NCBI RefSeq assembly: GCF_039982735.1
Contig: NZ_JBDWXV010000008.1
Span: 186,001-250,000, forward strand
DNA from: Saccharospirillum sp039982735
GTDB taxonomy: Bacteria; Pseudomonadota; Gammaproteobacteria; Pseudomonadales; Natronospirillaceae
DNA length: 64,000 nt
Direction: 5' to 3'
The stretch's first letter is position 1. Every line of letters starts with the position of its first letter. The translations under genes and the position numbers were made by a program. Below the pieces are notes generated by a model. It saw nothing but the letters and a program-made list of their open reading frames with translations. It was not told where the DNA came from and did not search any database. Positions 51,559 through 58,850 of the stretch are shown here, one piece after another.

Positions 51559-51888
51559 CTAATGACCGGCTTTGGAAAAGACGTTAATGGTCACTACCCC
51601 TGCAATGATAAGCCCCATCCCCAGTATGGCCGGGAAATCCAGTTTCTGACCATACAACAACCAGGAAGACACCGCGATCAGCACGATGCCAAGCCCCGCC
51701 CAGATCGCGTAGGCAATGCCAACGGGTATGGTTCTGAGCGTCAGCGACAGAAAGTAGAACGCCAGCAGATAACCGGCTACGACAATCAGCGAGGGCCAAA
51801 GCCTTGAAAACCCCTCGCTGGATTTCAATGCAGAAGTGGCGATCACTTCCGCCACAATAGCGATACTCAGGAACACCCAGTTTTGCAT
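51559..51888 (-). CDS. Small multidrug resistance (SMR) family efflux protein
   Basis: 109 residues with four membrane helices. The start is the ATG at 51888, after GGAGGTGT. The essential membrane glutamate lies in the first helix (AIVAEVIATSALKSSEGF), followed by PSLIVVAGYLLAFYFLSLTL, PVGIAYAIWAGLGIVLI and a last helix ending VVTINVFSK. These are the EmrE/QacE hallmarks: proton-coupled export of cationic compounds or guanidinium. Confidence 0.93.
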   Translation of the reverse strand: MQNWVFLSIAIVAEVIATSALKSSEGFSRLWPSLIVVAGYLLAFYFLSLTLRTIPVGIAYAIWAGLGIVLIAVSSWLLYGQKLDFPAILGMGLIIAGVVTINVFSKAGH

Positions 51889-51996
51889 ACACACCTCCGT
51901 TCAGTGAGCGGGCGATAGTAACCACTCACTGCCGGGAGCGACAGTCTTGCAGGCTGCGGATGATTGTGTGCAAACCGCGTTGTCAGAGCCTGGGCT

Positions 51997-52503
51997 TTAG
52001 TGATGGCGTGCTTTCATGAACGCCACCAACTGGTCGAGTGCGATGCCCCAGCCTTCGTGAAAGCCCATAGCCTCGTGCTGGGCTTTAGCTGCCGCCGTCT
52101 GGTGAACCACGGCTGCCGTATAGCGCGTGCCAGTGCCTTCTGGTTCCAGCAGCAAATAGGCCGTAAACACAAACTCGCCCTCGGCTGGGCTAGGCGCCGG
52201 CCGAAAACCGGGCAACATGGCCGATGTCCAGACCAGGCGCCGGTTCTCGACCAACTCCAGATAACAGCCTTCTCCGGCGGGCATCGCTTCGCCCTCGGGC
52301 GATTGCATCACGGTGCGGAACATACCGCCCGGGCGCAGGTCGATATCGCACTCGGTCACCGACCAGGGCTTGGGGCAGAACCAGGGCATCAGCAGCTCAG
52401 GCTGAGTCCAGGCCTGCCAGATCCACTCGGCGGGAATATCCACCGTGCGTTCCAGCAGCAGGTCCAGTTCGGGGTTGAACTCAAAAGGTAGTTGGGTGCC
52501 CAT
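51997..52503 (-). CDS. SRPBCC (AHSA1-like) domain protein
   Basis: 168 residues forming a START/Bet v 1-like fold: VDIPAEWIWQAWTQPELLMPWFCP, GGMFRTVMQSPEG, GEFVFTAYLLLEPEGTGTRYTAAV and GFHEGWGIALDQLVAFM. This is the pattern of Activator-of-Hsp90-homologue-1-like proteins, which bind small hydrophobic ligands; the function in bacteria is usually unknown. No ArsR regulator, a common partner, is nearby. Confidence 0.85.
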   Translation of the reverse strand: MGTQLPFEFNPELDLLLERTVDIPAEWIWQAWTQPELLMPWFCPKPWSVTECDIDLRPGGMFRTVMQSPEGEAMPAGEGCYLELVENRRLVWTSAMLPGFRPAPSPAEGEFVFTAYLLLEPEGTGTRYTAAVVHQTAAAKAQHEAMGFHEGWGIALDQLVAFMKARHH

Positions 52504-52749
52504 AGTCCATTCTCCTAAAGGCGATGGATCGCTCCAGTGGTACAGCGCCTGGTTGAGTAGATACTCTACGCTTAATACCAGGCTGATATCCAGAGCCGCA
52601 CTCAGAAACCGGAAAGGTTAACGCGATCGCCCTGCAGGCTAAGTCACCGGTGTCCCGCAGGTACTGAAGCCTGCGGTGCTGGAATGACGAATACGCCGAA
52701 CGGATCCGGCGTAGCGGCAGCAATGTGACTAGCAACCTGTAGCAGCAGA

Positions 52750-53103
52750 TCAGGCTGGGATAGCGGCTATCACCATCACTTCCACTTTCCATTCCGGCTT
52801 GGCCAGGTTACCGGTGACACAAGCGCGTGCCGGAGTGCGACCAGGCACCACCCAGGCATCCCAGGCTTCATTCATTTCACTGAACTCGGCCATGTCCGTG
52901 ACCCAGATGGTGGCTGACAGAAGGTGAGATTTATCGGTACCGGCCTGGGCCAGCAACTGGTCGATGCCTTGCAGAATCTGTTCGGTCTGACCGCGCATGC
53001 CGGCGCTGGCATCCGGGGCGACCTGGCCTGCCAGGTAAACGGTGTTGCCGTGGATGACGGCCTGGCTCATACGGTGGTTGCTGTCGATGTAACGATCGCT
53101 CAT
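52750..53103 (-). CDS. RidA-family enamine/imine deaminase
   Basis: 117 residues from the ATG at 53103; the longer frame upstream is not family-like. RidA proteins hydrolyse reactive enamines and imines released by PLP enzymes. Seen: HRMSQAVIHGNTVYLAGQVA, the trimer-core segment GQTEQILQGIDQLLAQAGTDKSHLL, and PARACVTGNLAKPEWKVEVMVIAA, where the usual catalytic Arg in the R-x-C segment is present as ARACV. It is the last gene of a long minus-strand run with an aminotransferase upstream, a fitting partner. Confidence 0.88.
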   Translation of the reverse strand: MSDRYIDSNHRMSQAVIHGNTVYLAGQVAPDASAGMRGQTEQILQGIDQLLAQAGTDKSHLLSATIWVTDMAEFSEMNEAWDAWVVPGRTPARACVTGNLAKPEWKVEVMVIAAIPA

Positions 53104-53146
53104 AAAATGCACTCTGTTGGTTGGGAAATTAGAGATTGTTCGGGGT

Positions 53147-54187
53147 TCAGCCCCGCCGAAAACCTTGCAGGAAGGCTGCGAGATTATCACCGAGGCTGTC
53201 GGTTGGGTAGCCGCCTTCCTGAACAATGACTTTGGGTCCTTTCACCTGGGCAAGGCGCTGGCCAATGCGGTAAAAATCTTCGGTTTCCAGGGTCATGCCC
53301 GCCAGGGGGTCGTCCTTGTGGGCATCGAGCCCCAGCGCGATCACAATGGCCTGGGGTTTGAACTCTGCCAATGCAGACAGCAAGCGTGACAGTGCCTGCA
53401 AAAATGCAATGCCATTGGCGCCCAGTGGCAGCGGCACATTGCAATTAAACCCCTTGCCGTCACCTTCGCCCACTTCCGTCGCTGCGCCCCAGAAAAACGG
53501 GTAGAAATCGGCCGGGTCAACATGAACCGACCCGGTCCACACATCGCTTCGCTCCCAGAAAATATCCTGGGTGCCATTTCCATGGTGAAGGTCGACATCA
53601 ATAATGGCCACACGGTCGTAGTGTTCACGCAGAACGGTTGCCGCCAGCGCCGTGTTATTCAGAAAGCAAAACCCGCCTGCCCGCTCTGGGCCGGCATGGT
53701 GGCCCGGTGGCCGGCACAGAGCATAGCTGACGGTCTCGCCTTGCACCACGGCTACGGCCGCCGCCTGTGCCGTGGTCGCGCTGGCGATGATGCCGGTATA
53801 ACTGCCTTCATCCATCGGGCAGGCCATATCGTGCATATGCCAGCCTGCCTGGCCAATAATGTGCCTTGGATAAACGCTGGCATGGCCACAAGGGTGCACA
53901 TTGGGAGCCACCACGTCTGAAGCAGCCGGCAGGGTTCGCCAACGCTCTACCACGGTTTCCAGAAAATCCAGATAACGGGCGCTGTGAATGCGCTTTAGCC
54001 GATCAATCAACGCAGTGTCGTGTGTGACCAGTGCAGGTAACAACACCAGGCTTGCGCCCGCCGTTTCGACCGCCTCTTTCAATCGATCAGCACGAACCGG
54101 CTGCTCCGGTGACGGTGCGGGTTGCCCGCGCAGAAAAAAGTGTTTGGGCGCGTGTGCGCTTTGCGCCTCATGGTAAAAGCATTTCAC
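53147..54187 (-). CDS. Histone-deacetylase-family acetylpolyamine amidohydrolase-like enzyme
   Basis: 346 residues from a GTG at 54187 (AGGCGG upstream), starting VKCFYHEAQSAHAPKHFF like bacterial acetylpolyamine amidohydrolases. The zinc site and catalytic pair are intact: RPPGHHAGPERAGGFCFLNN (His-His dyad), DVDLHHGNGTQ (Asp, His) and GLDAHKDDP (Asp). Family members deacetylate N-acetylputrescine, N-acetylcadaverine or similar short acetylated amines. The GTG overlaps the end of the ABC ATPase gene, so it is tied to the transporter. In this context it is a candidate deacetylase for 4-acetamidobutyrate(-CoA) or an acetylated diamino compound (inference). Confidence 0.88.
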   Translation of the reverse strand: MKCFYHEAQSAHAPKHFFLRGQPAPSPEQPVRADRLKEAVETAGASLVLLPALVTHDTALIDRLKRIHSARYLDFLETVVERWRTLPAASDVVAPNVHPCGHASVYPRHIIGQAGWHMHDMACPMDEGSYTGIIASATTAQAAAVAVVQGETVSYALCRPPGHHAGPERAGGFCFLNNTALAATVLREHYDRVAIIDVDLHHGNGTQDIFWERSDVWTGSVHVDPADFYPFFWGAATEVGEGDGKGFNCNVPLPLGANGIAFLQALSRLLSALAEFKPQAIVIALGLDAHKDDPLAGMTLETEDFYRIGQRLAQVKGPKVIVQEGGYPTDSLGDNLAAFLQGFRRG

Positions 54188-54197
54188 GATGCACCGC

Positions 54198-54983
54198 CTA
54201 ATGGTTATTGCCGAGGTGTTTTTGCAGGAAGTTACGCGTACGTTCCTGGTCCGGGTTACTGAACAGTTTATCCGGGGTGCACTCCTCGACCACCACACCG
54301 CCATCCATAAACAGGGCCCAGTCGGAGACATCGCGCGCGAAACTCATTTCGTGAGTCACGATCAGCATGGTCATGTGTTCATCGGCCAGGCTGCGCATTA
54401 CCCGGTTTACTTCCTCGACCAGTTCAGGGTCGAGCGCTGAGGTGGCTTCGTCGAACAGCATCACCTTGGGTTTCATCGCCAGTGCCCGGGCAATGGCAAC
54501 ACGCTGCTTTTGCCCGCCGGACAACCAGTTCGGAAATACATCGGCTTTTTCCGCAAGCCCCACCCGCTCCAGCTGCTCCATACCAAGTTCGCGGGCGGCT
54601 TTTTTATCCATTCCCTTGAGCTTGCGCGGTGCCAGGGTCACGTTATCGATGGTCGACAGGTGCGGGAACAGATTAAAGTGCTGAAACACCATGCCCATGT
54701 TCTGGCGAATGGTGTTGATGTGTCGCTCAAACGCCAGGCCCTTCATATCCGGCCGGTTTACCTGAACGCCGTCGAGCAGAATCGCCCCCTCATCTATCAC
54801 TTCAAGGTGATTGACCGATCGTAACAGGGTGCTCTTGCCGGAACCGGAAGGCCCGATGATGGAAATGATCTTGCCACGGTTAACCGTCAGGTTAATGCCT
54901 TTCAATACTTCCAGGTCACCAAAGCGCTTATGAACGTTGCGCACTTCTACCATGGGTGTATCTGTCGATTGTTCTGTGCTCAT
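54198..54983 (-). CDS. Polar amino-acid ABC transporter, ATP-binding protein
   Basis: 261 residues in the GlnQ/HisP group. Walker A GPSGSGKSTLLRSVN, Q-loop in MGMVFQHFNLFPHL, signature LSGGQKQRVAIARAL, Walker B VMLFDEATSALDPE and the switch His in LIVTHEMSFA are intact. It pairs with the two permease genes and the binding-protein gene upstream on the same strand. Its stop lies downstream of the start codon region of the amidohydrolase gene by about ten bases. Confidence 0.95.
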   Translation of the reverse strand: MSTEQSTDTPMVEVRNVHKRFGDLEVLKGINLTVNRGKIISIIGPSGSGKSTLLRSVNHLEVIDEGAILLDGVQVNRPDMKGLAFERHINTIRQNMGMVFQHFNLFPHLSTIDNVTLAPRKLKGMDKKAARELGMEQLERVGLAEKADVFPNWLSGGQKQRVAIARALAMKPKVMLFDEATSALDPELVEEVNRVMRSLADEHMTMLIVTHEMSFARDVSDWALFMDGGVVVEECTPDKLFSNPDQERTRNFLQKHLGNNH

Positions 54984-55020
54984 AAAAAGCTCCAGTATCT
55001 TAATTGTTTATCAGGACAAC

Positions 55021-55674
55021 TCAGCGACGGTAGGCAGTCTGCCGCTCCAGCCAAGCCTGGCCCAGTTCCATCAGAATATTGATTACGTAGTACATCAGAG
55101 CAATGACAATAAAGAATTCGAACGGCCTAAACGACACGCTGATCGCATACTGGGAGGCATACACCAGCTCAGCCACACCGATGGCAGAGAGCACCGAAGT
55201 ATCCTTCACCATTAAAATCATGTTGTTGCCCAACTGGGGGATGGAGCGAATAAACGCCTGGGGCACAATGATGTATAAAATGGTGTTCCAGTGACCAAAG
55301 CCCAGCGACCGGGAGGCCTCATATTGCCCGTCGGATACCGACTTGATGGTGGCAATGAAAATATCGGCGTTGTACGCCATGTAGTGGAAGCCAAGGCCAA
55401 GAATACCGACAACAATGGCTGGAATCAGAATCCACTCACCCAGCCCAAAGTACAGGAAGTAGAGCTGCAACAGCAGCGGTGTGGTCATGAACAACCAGAT
55501 AAAAAACCGCAAAGGCCAGCTCACGACTTTTTTTGTATAGATCGAAATCACGGCAACCACCAGCCCACCGACAACCGACATCAGCGCAACAGCGATGGCC
55601 ACCAGTGACCCTACACCAACACCTTTCAACAGAGTCGGGAAGTAGGTAACAACGGGCGTAAAATCAAATTCCAT
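55021..55674 (-). CDS. Polar amino-acid ABC transporter, permease
   Basis: 217 residues, HisM/GlnP family, about five membrane helices. The EAA-type loop that contacts the ATPase is EASRSLGFGHWNTILYIIVPQAF. The start has an ideal AGGAGGT seven bases upstream and begins 12 bases after the preceding permease gene ends. Together they form the heterodimeric channel. Confidence 0.94.
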   Translation of the reverse strand: MEFDFTPVVTYFPTLLKGVGVGSLVAIAVALMSVVGGLVVAVISIYTKKVVSWPLRFFIWLFMTTPLLLQLYFLYFGLGEWILIPAIVVGILGLGFHYMAYNADIFIATIKSVSDGQYEASRSLGFGHWNTILYIIVPQAFIRSIPQLGNNMILMVKDTSVLSAIGVAELVYASQYAISVSFRPFEFFIVIALMYYVINILMELGQAWLERQTAYRR

Positions 55675-55686
55675 CTGAACGACCTC

Positions 55687-56343
55687 CTATTGAGTGGTGT
55701 ACCGGGTTGCCCGGCGATAGGCCAGTTCAATGATGCCCATCACCGCGTAAATAATGATGATGTACATCAGCGCACTGATGGTGAAAATTTCCAGCGGTTT
55801 ATAGGTGGAACCAATCAAACGCTGTGCCTGATAGGTCAGCTCAACCACCGAAATAATAGACACCAGCGAGGAGTTCTTGATCAGCACGATGGCTAGCACA
55901 CCCACGGAGCGAATCATCAGGCTGGCCGCTTGCGGTAGCACAATCGACACCATGGTTTGTACCTTGCCGAAACCCAGTGACCGGGCCGCTTCACTCTGCC
56001 CTTTGTCGACAGATTCAATCGAGCCGCGAATAGCCTCACTCATGTATGCGCCAATATTGAACGCACCAACGACGACACCGCAGGTGATGGGGTCGAGTCG
56101 CAAGCCAAGGCTAGGCCCGCCATAGAACACCAGCAACAACTGAACGAAATAGGGTGTTCCTCGAATCACACTGATATAACCGCGGGCAAACCAGCGGATG
56201 GGGGCAAAGCGGAAGGTCTGTAAAAACACCAGCCCACACGCCACAAAGAAGCCGAAGAAAATGGCGCGGGAAGAGATATCGATCGTAACCCAGGCCGCCC
56301 TGATCAACAGGGGCGTCACCTCGACCATCAAGTCAAAGTCCAT
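55687..56343 (-). CDS. Polar amino-acid ABC transporter, permease
   Basis: 218 residues from the ATG at 56343 (AAAAGG upstream). Same family as its neighbour, with the coupling loop EAARSLGFGKVQTMVSIVLPQA and helices such as ISSRAIFFGFFVACGLVFL. A longer open frame upstream runs through the palindromic repeat and is not protein-like. The gap to the binding-protein gene is occupied by repeat copy G. Confidence 0.93.
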   Translation of the reverse strand: MDFDLMVEVTPLLIRAAWVTIDISSRAIFFGFFVACGLVFLQTFRFAPIRWFARGYISVIRGTPYFVQLLLVFYGGPSLGLRLDPITCGVVVGAFNIGAYMSEAIRGSIESVDKGQSEAARSLGFGKVQTMVSIVLPQAASLMIRSVGVLAIVLIKNSSLVSIISVVELTYQAQRLIGSTYKPLEIFTISALMYIIIIYAVMGIIELAYRRATRYTTQ

Positions 56344-56650
56344 GGTCATACCTTTTTGCTGTTGTTGTTCAAGTTCTCGACTTGGCCACAACATCGACAG
56401 TCGTCCGCGCTGGATGCAGGGTTTGCTTCTTAGGAGTCGGGCGGGATGCCGCCCACTCAATCCGTCCATGGCGGTTCGACATCCCGGGCCTAGACCGCAG
56501 CCGAGGTGTCGGACCGACCCATGCTGCGGACTCCCCCTAGTAAGCAAGCCCTGCACCCAGCGCTTATCCACAGCGCCATGTCAAAGTCGAGTTTTGAAGC
56601 TTTGAGGGCCAGCAATCCAATCGTTATGTACTGGCTCTCTTGATCAGCCC
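56344..56650. other. Intra-operon gap with palindromic repeat copy G
   Basis: 307 bases between the binding-protein gene and the first permease gene of one ABC operon. The repeat at 56411-56559 fills about half of it; the rest shows no gene or clear promoter. Confidence 0.6.
56411..56559 (+). repeat. Palindromic intergenic repeat, copy G, with two complementary 15-base insertions
   Basis: The arms (about 56411-56437 and 56530-56559) share TGCAGGG-TTGCTT-TAGG-GAGT pairing with a few bulges. The core carries the extra GGGCGG/CCGCCC hairpin seen in copy F. Two insertions relative to the family consensus, 56472-56486 (CGGTTCGACATCCCG) and 56502-56516 (CGAGGTGTCGGACCG), are reverse complements of each other at 12 of 15 positions, the three differences being transitions. 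Confidence 0.85.
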
Positions 56651-57454
56651 TTACTCAATATTGGCACCTTCGCCAATCCACTTGTCTACGATGTCCTGGT
56701 AGGTCCCGTCTTCCTTAATTTCGGCCAGGGCAACGTTCAGAGCTTCCATCAGCTCAGGTTTGTTCTTCTGGATGGAGATGGCTGCAGGCCAGCGAGGGAG
56801 TTCACCGACATCGACCATCTTAATTGCAGGTGCATTTTCCTGCATCGCGACCAGCACGGGTACGTCGTCGGCGATCATCACATCAATGCGGCCAGTGGTC
56901 AGGGCGTTCATCATGTCGGGCAGGCCCTGGAAGGTCTGGTTGCGCCATTCGCCTTCCCCATTTTCGACGGCCCATTGATTACCGGTTTCACCCAGGGTGG
57001 AACCCACGCGTTTGCCGGAAAAATCACCGATGCTGCTGATGTCATCAGTGCTTTCCTGTACCCATACCGACAGGCCGGCACTGTAGTAGGAATCGGTAAA
57101 ATCAACCGCTTTCTGGCGTTCTTCGGTTACGCTCATGCTGCAGATGCAGGCATCGAACCGGCCACCAGCCAGTGCGGCGATGATGCCATTCCAGGGTGAC
57201 GACTGCACTTCAACTTCAACGCCCATTTTTTCGGCCAGAGCTTTGGCGATATCAACATCGAAGCCCACCAGTTCACCCTGCGTATTCACAAAGCTGAACG
57301 GAGGGTAGGCACCGGAGTTGGCGACCTGAAAAACGTCGTCTCGAATTTCAGGCAGGTCACGCGCCTGGGTTGGCATGGCCACCATCGCGGTTGCCCCTAT
57401 AATCACGGCTGCGGCCGCCAGAGTTTGTGAGAATGTTTTAGTCAGTGTCTTCAT
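56651..57454 (-). CDS. Polar amino-acid ABC transporter, periplasmic binding protein
   Basis: 267 residues. Signal peptide (about 1-31, ending TQA), then a family 3 solute-binding fold: GAYPPFSFVNTQGELVGFDVDIAKALAEKMG, WNGIIAALAGGRFDACICSMSVTEERQKAVDFTDSYY and GSTLGETGNQWAVENG. Relatives bind lysine/arginine/ornithine, glutamine or opines. The ligand should match the catabolic genes upstream, so an amino-acid-like or acetylated amino-acid compound is likely (inference). Confidence 0.93.
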   Translation of the reverse strand: MKTLTKTFSQTLAAAAVIIGATAMVAMPTQARDLPEIRDDVFQVANSGAYPPFSFVNTQGELVGFDVDIAKALAEKMGVEVEVQSSPWNGIIAALAGGRFDACICSMSVTEERQKAVDFTDSYYSAGLSVWVQESTDDISSIGDFSGKRVGSTLGETGNQWAVENGEGEWRNQTFQGLPDMMNALTTGRIDVMIADDVPVLVAMQENAPAIKMVDVGELPRWPAAISIQKNKPELMEALNVALAEIKEDGTYQDIVDKWIGEGANIE

Positions 57455-57480
57455 GTTCTTATTCCTGTTCAGACTTTATT

Positions 57481-57506
57481 AAAACAATGCATTCTTCGAT
57501 GCATTG
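57481..57506 (-). terminator. Terminator/attenuator between thiolase and binding-protein genes
   Basis: Perfect 8-bp stem (CAATGCAT / ATGCATTG) with loop CGAAGA, followed on the minus strand by TTTTAATAAAG. It lies about 160 bases after the thiolase stop and 27 bases before the binding-protein start, so it either ends the catabolic transcript or sets the ratio of enzyme to transporter. Confidence 0.65.
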
Positions 57507-57668
57507 CCCCTCTTCACACTGGTCAATGACCGTACCTGTTGAGCCAGGATCGATCGTTGTAACCCATCCAGATTAGTTATTGTGTTGATTCCGGCTAATG
57601 CTGCAGTCACCTCCTGTCGAAACGTTGTTAATGGTTTGTAATGTGAACCCATGGCAACGCCATGCCGT

Positions 57669-58850
57669 TCAGACTCGTTCAATCAATAAGGCAATACCCT
57701 GGCCGCCGCCAATACAGGCAGCGGCTATTCCATAACGGCCACTGGTAAGCTGGAGCGAGCGCGCCAGCGTACCGGCCAGTCGAACCCCAGTGGCACCCAG
57801 TGGGTGGCCAAGGGCCAGTGCGCCTCCGTGTATGTTCAGTTTTTCGTCATCAATACCCAGAGTTTCCCGGGCATACAGCGGCACAACACTGAAGGCTTCG
57901 TTGATTTCCCAAAGATCAATGTCGTCGACGGTCAGATGGGTTTGCGTCAGCAAGCGCTCAACCGCTGGCACAACCCCCTGCCCCATCAATTCCGGTTTGG
58001 TGCCCCGATCCACGCAAGCGTGCACCCGGGCTAGTGGAATCGCACCGGTATCATTAACCGCCGCTTCCGACATCAGCATGGCCAGCGACGCCCCACTGGT
58101 TAGAGGTGAACTGTTACCCGCCGTGATGTTTCCGCTGTCACTGAAAGCTGGCGACAATTGCGCCAGGGCTTCTGGCCGGGTATCGGGCCGGATGCAGGCA
58201 TCCTGTGCGAAGGGTTCCGACGCTGCGACGTTAATCGGCAATATTTCATCTTTAAAAAAACCGGCTTGCTGGGCGGCGTGCGCTCGCTGGTGCGAGCGAC
58301 ACGCAAAGGCGTCCATCTGCTCTCTGCTGATGCCCGAGGCCGTCGCCAACTGCTCGGCGGTCAGGCCCATGTTCAGCGCAACCGCCATGTCATAGTTTTT
58401 GCCGTTATCACCCGGCATGGCTGGCACACCCAATACCCCTTCCTTGAACAAGGCAGGGCCCATAGGGACGCGCGTCATGTGTTCAAAGCCACCCGCCAAT
58501 GCAACCTCTATGGCTCCACATCCGACGGACATCATGCCAAAACGCAGTGCGGCCAGGCTGGAACCGCATTGCTGATCGATCATGCGTGTGGCCGCCTGAT
58601 CACCGAGCCGGCTTTGCATCAACGGATACCGCCCGCCAAAGCTCCATTGTTCTTTTACCGCCAGTGCACAGCCCAGACTCAGGTCATCGATGCGTTCGGG
58701 CGAAATGCCGGTTTCCGCCAGGCTGTGATTAATCAGTTGGGCCATCAGCCAGTCTGCCGACCAGTTTTCAAAGGCATCGACACCGGCTTTTTTCGGGTGC
58801 GCCCGGCTGAATGCAGTGCGCTGGTAATGCGTTAAATAAACCGGCTTCAT
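57669..58850 (-). CDS. Thiolase-family acetyl-CoA acyltransferase
   Basis: 393 residues from the ATG at 58850 (GGAG upstream). Degradative/biosynthetic thiolase fold with the nucleophile Cys in MIDQQCGSSLAALRFG, the second-domain NEAF, His in GHPLGATG and the acid-base Cys in CIGGGQG. It cleaves a 3-oxoacyl-CoA with CoA to acetyl-CoA and a shortened acyl-CoA. It overlaps the upstream M20 gene by four bases (ATGA). Placed after a CoA-transferase it would take a 3-oxoacid made by the aminotransferase. Confidence 0.92.
   Translation of the reverse strand: MKPVYLTHYQRTAFSRAHPKKAGVDAFENWSADWLMAQLINHSLAETGISPERIDDLSLGCALAVKEQWSFGGRYPLMQSRLGDQAATRMIDQQCGSSLAALRFGMMSVGCGAIEVALAGGFEHMTRVPMGPALFKEGVLGVPAMPGDNGKNYDMAVALNMGLTAEQLATASGISREQMDAFACRSHQRAHAAQQAGFFKDEILPINVAASEPFAQDACIRPDTRPEALAQLSPAFSDSGNITAGNSSPLTSGASLAMLMSEAAVNDTGAIPLARVHACVDRGTKPELMGQGVVPAVERLLTQTHLTVDDIDLWEINEAFSVVPLYARETLGIDDEKLNIHGGALALGHPLGATGVRLAGTLARSLQLTSGRYGIAAACIGGGQGIALLIERV

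Noticed and set aside
4411..56559. Interpretation of the palindromic repeats as CRISPR or integron attC sites
   Set aside because: Copies are scattered singly between genes, without arrays, spacers, cas genes or an integrase; the fold recalls attC but no cassette organisation is present.
56344..56571. N-terminal extension of the permease gene through repeat copy G
   Set aside because: The extension translates the palindromic repeat, is not membrane-protein-like, and a good start with AAAAGG exists at 56343.
57479..57682. 67-residue frame between thiolase and binding-protein genes
   Set aside because: Spans the attenuator hairpin and overlaps the thiolase end; no family resemblance.
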